The notes beneath the pieces are model-generated. The model had not been told where the DNA came from, made no database searches, and saw nothing but the letters and a program-made list of their open reading frames with translations. The position numbers and the translations under genes are program-made. From Chelonoidis abingdonii (Eukaryota; Chordata; Testudines; Testudinidae), in assembly GCF_003597395.2 (NCBI RefSeq), contig NC_133770.1, forward strand, positions 17,764,517 to 17,828,516: a DNA stretch of 64,000 bases, read 5' to 3'. Below are positions 26,901-38,900 of the stretch, piece after piece. Positions within the stretch are counted from its first letter, which is position 1. Every line of letters starts with the position of its first letter.

Positions 26901-29900
26901 GTTGCCCTCAGATCCAGACCTTTGCTGATCAGCTTCGTGGGCATGCTGACTAGTTCCAAAAGTTTCTGGCTGAGGTCCTGGAGTCACTGGAGGCTGATCG
27001 TAAGGATCATGTGCTGGGGCTGCTGGAGCAAGGCTAAATGATTCTGTTACAGCAGGTCCTGCTGGTCTTGGAGTTTGAGAACATGGATCTGGTGGTCTTA
27101 CAAAAGTACCCTGCAGAGCAGTTCCTCTGTTTTGGGATGTCTGCAGGAAAGGATCTCGATTTGGCATTAGTACTGGTCTTACCGTGGGTCTGTTAAAATT
27201 CTCTGGAATCCCTGGCCTTGGAGTTGCTGGTGGCTGAGAATAAGGGTCATTAATAACTGGCCTTGGTGTTCCAGGAGGTTGGGCATATGGATCAGAATGT
27301 CTCTGATTTGCTGGAGACTGAACAAATAAATCTGCTGGCTGTGCAGGTCTTGGCGTGGGTGGTTGCTGCATATATGGATCAACAGTGGTGGGTCGAGGTG
27401 TTCCTGGAGGTTGGGAATAAGGGTCAGCAGCTGGCCGAGGAGTACCTGGAGATTGGGAATAAGGGTCCTGAGAAGCTGGCCTTGAAATGGGTCCAGACTG
27501 AGAGAAAGAGTCACTCTGCTGTCGCATTACCCGAGGTGGATGGGCAAAAGGCTCCTTTATTGCAGGGTGAGGAGTCAGAGGAGGCTGGCTATATGGATCA
27601 TTAGAATGATTGTGGGAAAAGCTATCCACTGGCCTTGGTGTCAAAACAGGCCTTTCATATGGATCAACAGCAATGCGTCTTGGTGTTGGTGATATTGCTC
27701 CATAAGGATCTTGTGGGGACTGTGGTGGACACATTGGAGTTTTAAAGGGTCCAGGGCTGCCATCAACAATGGGAGTAGGAGTCAGTGGTGGTCGTGCATA
27801 TGGATCAGCAGGAGTTATTCTCTGTCTTTGAAATATATCTGTTCTAGGAGCTGGTTTAGTGAATGCGTCATTGCTTCCAGTTGTTAAAGGAACTTTCCCT
27901 GATTGTTCCATAATTATGGGAGATCTTGGTACCCCCAAAGGTTTGGGGAACTGATCTGTTGCCATTACAGGTCTGGGTGTATCTGGTGGTTTTGCATAGG
28001 GGTCATTGCTAACTGGAGATGAAGAACATGAATCTCTGACTGGTGAAGGCCTGCTTCCTGCTGGTTCACTTACTTGAATGGGCCTGGATACAGATGATGG
28101 TGGTGGACAGGTATCCACTGGTGTAATGGTGTTTCTTCTGACAAAGTTTTGGTTAACAGGTGGTGGCCTAGGTGTTCCTACCATTTTAGCATAAGGATCC
28201 ATTGGAGAGGGCGGTCTAGAGTTTGTAGTACTTGGAGGAAACATCTGTTGTGATGCAGGCTGAGGAGTCTGTGACTGAGCAAGAGGATCCTGTACTGGCA
28301 TTCTAGTTGGGGTTGGGGGTGGAGGTGGCGCTTGTGGTTTGAGAAACACATCATCGGAGGATACCGAAGTAGGGGTACCAGGTAATTGTTGTTTGGTAAA
28401 CAGGTCTTTGTGGAATGTCTGTTGAGCAGGAGACATATTTCCATTGCCAGTCTGAGGTGTTAAGGGGCTCTGTATCCCACTGCTAGGTGTGTCTGAGCCA
28501 GACTGGTTTAGAAGCTGTTGTGAACCAAACTGTTGTTGTTGCTGCTGCTGCTGCTGTTCATTTTTCACTTGCTCAAGTTTTTGTGTGGCTTCGATCTTGG
28601 CTTGCTGCTTACTTTTCTGACGCATTTGCTGGTTTAAGATGGGAAGAGAAAAGGTTACATTTATTAGTCCAGGGAACGTAAGGGCATTTTGATGACTGAG
28701 CATCAACTAATTAGGATCTTCAGAGACATATGAGATCAGTTAAGAATAATTTAAAAGCTTAAGTACAGTGGGGGCAGAATGCCTGGTCATTTATGAAACT
28801 AAATTACATTGGCAAACTCCCCACTGACTGATTGGGGAAAAGTATTTCCCAGATTCCCAGAGGAATAAAGCTGCTTGCCAACCTTCCATACTAAAGAAGC
28901 AATGCAGCCTCATTAACAAGCAATAAAGGGCTTTGGAGTAACAGAAAAGTGCCAGCCTCATTTAAAGTGAGGGTACCCAGGGTGAAGGCCTCGTCTGTGA
29001 CACATGACAGAAAAAGGCATACACCATTGCTCTTGGCTGGCCTCACAGAAATAAAGATAATTAATTATGTTAACAATCAACAGAAGTGGTAAAAATAAGT
29101 CAAATATTTTTATATATCTTTTCTTCTTATGACCAAAATCTTCACTCTATGCAGAGTGCATGTTATGAATTTATATTTCCTTCCTTGGATAGATTAAAAT
29201 TGATTTTCATCCATTAAGCACAGCAACTACCAATAAAAAAATCTCACAATAATAAATGACCAAAGATAACACACCTGTCTGAATTTCCACTCCTGCTCAT
29301 GTTCTGATTCCCTCTGCTTTAAAGGATCTTTAAAGAGGTCTGAGTCGATTCGAGAGCTATGATCAAAGCTATCCTGTTGCTGCTGCCTTTTCATGGAGTC
29401 ATTTGACATCTGCACTTTATTGATGCGTAGAGCAGCTCTATTATCTCTGGCTTTTTGCTGAGAAAAAATAAAAATACAAGTACTTTTTCTTTTTTTTTCT
29501 GATATGTGTAAGTACTGCATCTATCCATTCTTCCTACAAAATCTACAACCAAATTATTGATGTGGTCTGATTTCATTGCACACAATCATGAATAAACTAG
29601 GTTACTCTCTTGTAACCAGAACTACTAACTGCAAGTCTATAGTCTTGACAAAGTTGCAGTGTGGGATTTGCGTATGCCAAACCATGTCAGGCAAAAGAGT
29701 CATTAACAATAGAGGCTTTAAATGTAAGTTAGGAGATTCTGTTTACATGCAGAACAGGGCCAAAGAAATACAAATATACCAATACACATGTCAAATCTTA
29801 TATTTGTGTGGTCCCAGATTTGAAGAAAACAGGCAGCTCCCAGGTAAAATGAATCAACAGAGGTTCATTTGAAGAACTTTAGTTATAGGAGAATAAGATG

Positions 29901-32900
29901 CACTAGTGGACGACATTAAATAGCCTCTATGCATCCCACTGAGTCAGGCTAGCAGTACAAGCATAGGATTGAGGGTTAAAGACAAAGAAAAATTGGACTG
30001 CACAATAACAATTCTTCAGATAAGCATTTTCAAGCAATAATGGAGTCTTTAAACTTTTAATGGCTGCTTCAGAGAGTCGCTTCTGGCTGGCATTTTGAAT
30101 CTGGCTCCTGAGTACCAAATCCTGACAGTTGCTTTTTCAGATTTATGTTACAGTTCTCAAATGCATATTGCACCTTGCAGAAATGAACCTTTTTAAAGAT
30201 TTAAAAAAGCAGTCAAGGATGAGAGCTGCATAGCCATGATGACAGCTGAATTAATGCCTGCAGCTTCTTACAAAATCCTCAAGTTGGTGTGACATTTTTC
30301 CTCCCTTTAAAGTAATGGGATGGTACATATTAAAAAGTGATAAGGTAAAGAAAGCTAGAGTAAGAGCAGAAAAGCTGGCTTTTGAGCTTCAGTCACTTGG
30401 TAGATTGAATTATCTTATTCAGCATGAAAGCTCTTAGAGGTGGGACTGTGGTTTCTTCTGTGCTGGTACAGCGTTAATCACATTGGTAGTGCACAAATAA
30501 TAACCATCAGCAGACATTTAGATTGCAAGCTCTTTGGGGAATAGAGTGTCTCTTACTATGTGTATGTACAGCACCTAGCATACTGATCTTGGTTGGGGCC
30601 TCTAGCTAATATAAATAAATAAATGGACGTAGCTTATATTAAGACTGAATGGCTAAGAAAATAGCTTTAGAAATAAGTTCTAAAATTACAGAGGTCTAAA
30701 ACTGCATCTTCTGGAACCTTAGGGTACGTCTACACTACCCGCTGGATTGGTGGGTAGTGATTGATCCCCGATCGCTCTGTGGTCGACTCCTGTACTCCAC
30801 CGTGGCAAGACACGGAAACTGAGTTGATGGAGGAGCGGTGGCAGTCGACCCCACACCAAGGTAAGTCAACCTAAGATATGTCGACTTCAGCTACGCTATT
30901 CTCATAGCTGGAGTTGCATATCTTAGGTCGATGCCCCCCAGTGTAGACCAGGCCTTAGTAGTTTTAAAACCAAACACCCCACAGATTAAATGTACAAATG
31001 CTAGTTTTAGTTATTGTTACCACATATGGTGCTCTTTCTTGTGAGCTTGCTTTTCTCCACAGTTTAGCAATCTGCTTCACTCTTGTAGTCCAGTCTGCAA
31101 CCAAAACCAACGTATTGTTTTATTATGCAGGGTTTTGATGATTTTATAATTCGTCAGACAATTTTTATAAGTAGAAAAAGTTAATGCTCTGGTGAAGAAA
31201 GGTGCCTAACAGAACTGTTAAAAATTTTTTGCCCCCTACACAATAAATTACTTCCTTGCCTGGGAATTCTTCCTTTAGGTTGGGGAAGTTGATATTCGTG
31301 TACAGAACAGGTGCTACTGTTGCCATTTCACCAAGTGCTTCTTCTTTTTCCCACTTCAGAGTGCTTCTTTGAGCATTGGACATTGTATCCCCTTCTCCTT
31401 CCATAGGGGGAGCAGATGGTGTCCATGAACTATTAGGATCATTTACCATTGGATTAAATGCTGGGTTCTTATCCCTGACAAATCAAAACAGATGTTTAAT
31501 TTTTCAATCTTCCTCTCAATATAATATGAAAATTTATTTTACAAACACTCTGTTCACTACTCCAGCACTTAGTATCATGTCTTTTGAAAAGATTTAAAAG
31601 AGCAAACATGTTTTAAAACGTATTTAATGTTTCTGTCAAATAATAAACATTTAAAATGTGCAGTGGCAAGTATGCTTCACTGATACCACTCAAACTAGGC
31701 TAACTGTTGAGTAATTCCACATTCTTCAGCTTGACTTACCTGGTATCACTGTACGGTGGTTGTGTAATAGGAGAGAAAGTGCCTAGTCCAGCTCCAGGAG
31801 CCAAAGGTGTATGAGGGAGATGAGGGGTAAGTCCAATCAGGCCATTCATAAGTGGTACTCTTGAAAACACACTTTCCCCTGGAAGGCAAACGTTGAAATG
31901 ATCAATGTAAAGAACGAGTGTCTGAAGGCTTTCAAGGTATTTAAGACAAACTTTGGAGAGGAATAGGCCTTTTGTCTAATGGTGCTCGCCATGAATACAT
32001 TTATGCTATAAATTAGAAGGTTTCTAACCCTCAGAGGAGTGAGGTTCTAGTACAGCTTCCAACAACAGTAGGAGGAAGAAGTAGCCAAACTAGCTTTAAA
32101 CCAGAGCTTGATAAGATTACATGACAGGATTAAATGATGGGACTGCCTGTGATACGAGGGGACTTGATTCGATGACTCAGGAGGTCCCTTTCAGTCCTAC
32201 ATTCCTATGTGCCAACTTCAAGCTTTTGGAGAGGATTTATGAACATATGACATTCTCTACCACCATAAACTTTAGTGAGTCCTTTCCATTATATCCAATC
32301 AGTATGTACATGTTTCTTATGATTTTGGCAAGTCAAAGGATTCTTTGAGAATTTCCCATCTTAACTCATTTTATATCAGGCTAGCCTGTGTTATATTATT
32401 CCATTTTACATATATGTATCTTTTGGGGTGAGGAAACAGAAGAGTAATTTTGAGCATTTGTTTTTATTTAGTTAGTGATTTGAATATCTGTTAATACTGC
32501 TTGGTTACATATGATTAAATACTTGGAAATGAGTTCATGAAAAATAACCTAAAATTCACCAAAAGCTGCACACAACTCTTCTATATATGGGTGTGCAGCA
32601 GGCCCCAGATCCTTTGTTTATTTGAAAATATCTTCTTTTACTGTTGGCAAGAGCATCTCGGATCTCCTGCTTCTACAATGGAAGTAACTGGTAGTTGTCC
32701 AAATATATAAGGGTGAGGAACACAGTGGGGACAACAGATAACAATAAAAGCTAAGCTCCTTCAACTGTAATGTAGCAACTAAGATTGTCTGGTAGGCTTC
32801 TGGAAAAGACTAGAACATGGCTTACAGACAGCTCCAGGGTATCCCAGGCTGCCAACCACTGTGATATATCTAGCCTTCAAAGTTCTTCCCTAAAGGAGAC

Positions 32901-35900
32901 ATAGCAAATACTCTGAATTGGTGTTTCAACAACAGCTATTGTTATTTTCTGCTCTCTCAGATTACAGCCAAACAAAGAAGTTACTCATCTTGTGCAGTAA
33001 TGATAGTTCTTTGATGTGCCCCCCTATGGGTGCTCCATTATAGGTATGTCTGCGTCCTTTCGCTGCTGATTGGAGAACTTCAGTAGCAGTGTCCATTGGG
33101 CCCGCACGTGCACTGTCTCCTCATGCTGCACCATGAGGCTAGAAAGCTGCGCGGACTAACTGTCCTCAGTTTCTTCTCTACCACAGAATCATACTGAGAA
33201 CTCCAAAGTAGGGGAGGAGGGAGGGTAGTGGAGCAACCACAGTGACACACATCTCGAAGAACCATCGTTACTCCACAAGGTGAGTAACAACTTCTTCTTT
33301 GAGTAGCATCCCTATGGGTGCTCCACTGTGGGCAAATCTGAGCAGTAGCCCCCCCTTGGTGGGCTGGGACTTCGTGGTCGGTTTAATCACAGATTATAGT
33401 ACTGTGGAGCCAAAAATAGTATCAGAGGCAGAGTCCTTAGTGACTGTATAACGTTCTGTGAAAGCGTGGACTGCTGAAGATACTGAATGAGATGGTGATT
33501 GTTTTGGCTATTCTTGGGTTTGCTGAGGAGACTTCTTGCTCTCTTTTTCGACTTGTGAGAGGAGTCCCCAGATCGTTTTTTCAACTCACTATCCTTTGAA
33601 GTCAAAGGTTATGGGGAAGAGCCATGCTCGCCGGAGGGTTGGGGTCGGAGAGCAGACTCCATAAAGATGATTTTCTGGCAGAGCTCACTGTCTTTGTGGG
33701 ATCTCTGTCAGAGCTGCTGCAGAGGGAACTCTCTTGTTGGATGCGGCCATCGCCGAGGCAGCAAATGCACTGGGAGTGCTGGTCTGTGACTGGGTGCAAC
33801 ACTTCTTGAAGCCTGGAGAGCCTGCATGCCCTTGTCCAAGGGGGTCCCCCGCAGAGGGGGGTCCACACAGGAACAAAGCCTTTTCTTTCTTCATTTTTTT
33901 TTAAGGCACGGCCAAATACAAGTCAAAAGAAGGCTAAAGGGTTTCTAAAAGCTAAAGATTAACAAATGAAAAGAAGAGTTAACGATCTACTAACGGACAG
34001 ATAAAGGCTCTGGCCCTAGCCAGGGGCAGTTGAGAAGAAACAGAGGATGGTTAGCCCATCCTGGCACAGCAGGAGGGGAGAGAGTGCATGTGCGGGCCCA
34101 AAGGACACTACTACCAAGTTCTATTATCAGCTGTGCGGGGACGCAGACACACCTATAGCGGAGCACTCATAGGGACACTACTCGAAGAAGAACCAATGCT
34201 ACATCAAGAAAAAGAAAAGGAAAACATATCCATGGTGCCAGATAACAGACATGAAGGCACTGCACACAATCTCCTTTCACAATTCTTAAATAAATATTAA
34301 GCATTTAATTAGGAATCTCCTCTTCAGAGAGGGTTGGTATACCAGAGTAAAGCTTTCTAATGTATGATTTCTATACTCTTATCAATGAAATAAATAAATC
34401 TAGTCAAATGTACCTCAATATTTCAATAAAATATTAAATCTAACAATTTTACACCACTATTAAGGCAGAATGTTTTATTTGTATCATTAAAATATTAGTG
34501 CAGACAGGACACAGGAACAAACTGGCCATGTAATCTATTACCTCTCGTTTGCTTTAAATGATCTAATTTTTAGAAGTTCTTGAAGTCTTATATTTTTCTA
34601 GAAATTCATCCAGATTAAGAAACAAATTATTTCTTCCTTTCTTAGGGTATCTGGTGGTTCTAGAATTATTCACTACTGAAATAGATTTCTGAAGCACAAA
34701 TACATCACCATGGGCTCTCTGCTTGCACCTGAGCTAGAGCCGACTCTACTAGAGACGATGGCTGATGAGAAAAGAAGCTTTTAACTATGTGCCTGGGTAT
34801 TATGTAAACCAGGGGTTCTCAAACTGTGGGCTGTGACCTAAAAGTGGGCCATAACACAGTGCTGGGTGGTCCGTCGGCAGGGGGAGAGATTGGGGGTAGG
34901 GTAGGAGGATGTTGCTCCCTCAAAACTATATACATTACTGTAGTTGCGGCTGGCGATGACCCTCACCAGGACCAGAGGAGCCTAGCGTCCACAGCAGGCG
35001 ACAGAGGGTGAAGCGGAGCTGCCAGGCAAGGAAAAGGGGTCGGCCAAGAGGTGGCGGCACTCAGGGCAGCTGGAAGGTTTGCAGCCATTCCCACTCTGAG
35101 CCAGCGCACCCCGCAATCTGTGGCTATCAGGACCCCTGAAGTATCAGCCCCGCGGCCCTCCTAGGAACCTGGGCTCAGCACTGCCGCTCTGTTTCCTTCT
35201 GGATAATGCTGTGAACAGGACTGTCACAGGTAAAGGCCAGGTCCATCCTGAGTGTCTGCCTCTGTCCAGCACTTTGGAGCCCCAAGCTCCTCCCTTGTTC
35301 CTGGGCAGAGGGTGCCTATGAGGCATGCCAGGGTGCTAGGTGAGTGACTGGGGGCATGGCTGTCAGGTGATGAGCTCAAGGCACTCAGCGGGCTGCTGAG
35401 GTAGAGGGTGTCAGCAGGGGCAGGCAGTGGCACCTGCCTGGCCCCTTCTCCCTCTTGCCTAACCTGGTCCCTGCTGAGGCGAGGGGCCAGGCACACCCCA
35501 TGGTGTCACTCTCCCTGATGGAACTGTGTTAATAGTGGGCCGCAGTCCATAATGCTCCTTCACAGGTGCGCCTCACGGAATAAAAGTTGGGAATCCCTCA
35601 TGTAAACAACCAATGAAATACTATTGATGGGGCACTCAGAGTGAAAACCTAGAATTCTAGGATACATATTCCAGCATTTTCTCAGAAAAATCTATCCAAG
35701 ATAATAGAACTAAATAAAGTAAGTCTGATAACCAGCCTTCTTCTGGATTCATGGCTTGGGAAATAGATTTGATTTGGTTTTGCAAGAACAACAAAAAAGG
35801 CATCCGTCCCCGCCTTCTCTATAATTGAAATAATGGAAAATTATGCTAGCTCTCTCTTCCTTGTCTGAATAGTGCTAGTTAACTTTCTTAGATTAACCTT

Positions 35901-38900
35901 TTTACAGAAATTTGACTGAATGGCACTGTCACATTTAGAAAAAAATGTTATAATTAAGGGGCAGACTAACTCCTTCACCGTGAGAGTGTGCTTAAATGTA
36001 CTGACAAAGCAATGAGACAAAATGTCATAATAGGAGCCCTGCTTTATTAGACCACTTACAGTACTATACCAGTCAGCCGGTGTAACAGCTTCAGTATTTC
36101 ACAAAAAGTCTAACAAAAGATAGCTTTTCCTCTCAGATATCAAAATTCATTCACATATGTATCAGATGCTCAATTTCAAAATGATTTGTAAAACAAAGCA
36201 TACAGAGTATTTACCCTAGCATAGTTTATCATCATATTTATAATATGAAAGATACAATTGGTTTTAAAAGAAACAGAAGACCATACCCTGATTGTGTAAA
36301 GGCATTAACTGAGGTGGAGGCTGTGGCAAAGGAGTTGGCTGAGTGGTTGCAGGACTCAGTACAGCAGTGAACAAGTCTTCCACATCCTTTCCTTCCAGCT
36401 CTGTAAAAATAATATGCATAACTTGGCAGGTACTGTTATATAAACTAAATTTAATAAAAGACAGCAATGCTCAAGAACACATACCTGGAATTTTGTACAG
36501 TTTACCAAGAATTGCACCTGGTCAAAGTAAAAAACACAAAATTAGCAATAATTCATTTCATTCTTCTAGATAAAACATAATAAAATTAATTCTGTAATTG
36601 TAAGTGCAAAGGCTAATTTTAAAATTATATAGACAGTAATAATAGAAAATAGGAAGCATTTGCTTAAGTATTCTACAAGGTCAACATGTAAGAAACATTT
36701 TACCATCTGTGACCATTTTGTCTAGTTCTGGACTGAGAATTCCATCTAATTGTTCTTCACTCAGGGGCCGCGAACTTGGATTGACACTTGGCTGAGGCAA
36801 AGAGGAAGGATCATCAGAGATGGGACCAATATCTAGTCCAGCTGAAGGGGTAAGAATATTAAGTCAGCTGTAAACAATGAAATCTACTGACACAGGACAA
36901 AGGCCATAAAACATTTCCAAAATGACTTTTGGTTACAGTTTAGTTGTAAACTAAACTCATCTGCTGAAATCTAAAAGTTGATTTTCAAGAGAAAATAAGA
37001 CATCAATAAAAATCAGAAAATATCTGATTTAGATTGCTGCATAGTTTGAGGAAAAGCATCTAATTTAGTGAAATGGTTAGAATTAGAAGTCTTTGAACCA
37101 AATTTTGTTGTAACGGGACTTCAAATTTAGTCACAGAATGTTTTCAAACACTGAATTCTCTAAGGCCTGGTCTACACTGGGGGGAGGGGGGAAATTGATC
37201 TAAGTTACGCAACTTCAGCTACGTGAATAAGGTAGTTGAAGTTGACATACTTAGATCTACTTACCGCGGTGTCTTCACTGTGGTGAGTCAACTGCTGACG
37301 CTCTCCCATGGACTCTGCGCCTCTCGCTCCAGTGGAGTACTGGAGCCGATGGGAGAGCGCTCAGTGGTCAATTTATCGCATCTAGACTAGACGTGATAAA
37401 TCGACCTCTGCTAAGTCGATCGCTGCCTGCCGATGCGGCGAGTAGTACAGACAAACTCTTCAAACTTATTGTTTTGTTCATTTTAAAAACAGGAATTTCC
37501 TGCAGCAAGTACATTTAAACCTGACTGAAAGTTACCTTTGATCTTAAGTATCCCCCAAAACTCCCATGATTTCTGCTGTGTTAAATTAAAAATCTACTAA
37601 AACACAGTTCATGCTAGTAAATATCTGGCCTATATTAAAATGGCAGCAGCTTCTACTTTCAGAACAGGGCTAAAATATTCTGTATTGACTTAGAAAATAC
37701 AATTGTGGGTGTTGAGAAAATACAATTGTTACTTTTTCTGTGACATGTATAATATCCTTTTAAAAGTTAAGAAAATATCTCAGAAGCAACAGACTTTTGG
37801 TAATACTGTACACAATCGACTTTAGTACTTGAAAGGTATTGCAGCATGAAATTCCAACTAAGAACCACCTTTAAAATAATGCAGCATGCGTCTTCTAGTT
37901 ATCATAAATCTGTGTTTTATAAAGAAGTTTTATGTAAAAGTGACCAATCATCACCAGTGATTAAAAAAAAGACTGAGTTGATCTTTTTATTCATGCTTTA
38001 TACATTGACATAATTAAGATGCGTTTTTAAGGTGAAAACAAATATATCACTAATACTACTATATGTAACACTGTCAAATATGAAAGAAAGCAAGAAAATG
38101 CATAGTTTTGCATTGTGAAACACAAAAACAACAAATTTATTTCAAAAATTCAAAAGAAAACTTTCTATAATTCTATCAAGTACACAGTGCAGGTTTTGTA
38201 AGTTGTGCTTGGCTCAAACAACACAGAAATATAGAAAAAATGAAAGCATGGATTAGTTACACAGAGTAACGAAGTACTAACATCTATGCATGCACAAACA
38301 GTTCTTTCAGCTGAAACCACTAGGAAAGATGACTACTTCTAACCATGGGCCATCCATTGTTTAGTTTCTTACCAAATGGGGAGGGTGAGTTCTCAACCTG
38401 GAAAGTGCATAAATCAAGACCTACAGGACCCAAACCAGATAAAATGGATGATTATAACAAGAGAAAAACAAACAAACAAACAAAAAAATAACCCGTAAGA
38501 GCATACACTGCTGCATGCTGAAAAAGCTACACAGGTATGACAGACAACAGCAGCTGTTTTTATTCCCTTACAAGCAGCAAAGCAAAGGGCTGAGTAAAAT
38601 AAAACACTGACAAGTTTTTTGTAAAAGAAGAGATAAAAGGCCTTCTGAATTTGGAGTATACTTAAGATATAACAGTTACATAAATATCAAAGCCATACAT
38701 CACATAACCTGTGAACATAACACATGAAATGTGTCTATAATCAAGAGAACAAAGAAAACGGCCACCAAGGAGCACTTAAAAGCACATACCTGAATGATCT
38801 CCAGACTTTACTAAATCATCAGAAAGTATTCCAAGAATATCATCATCTGTGTTCAAGACCTCCGAAAGGTCAGCCAAAGGGTCATCAGAATTACCTATGC

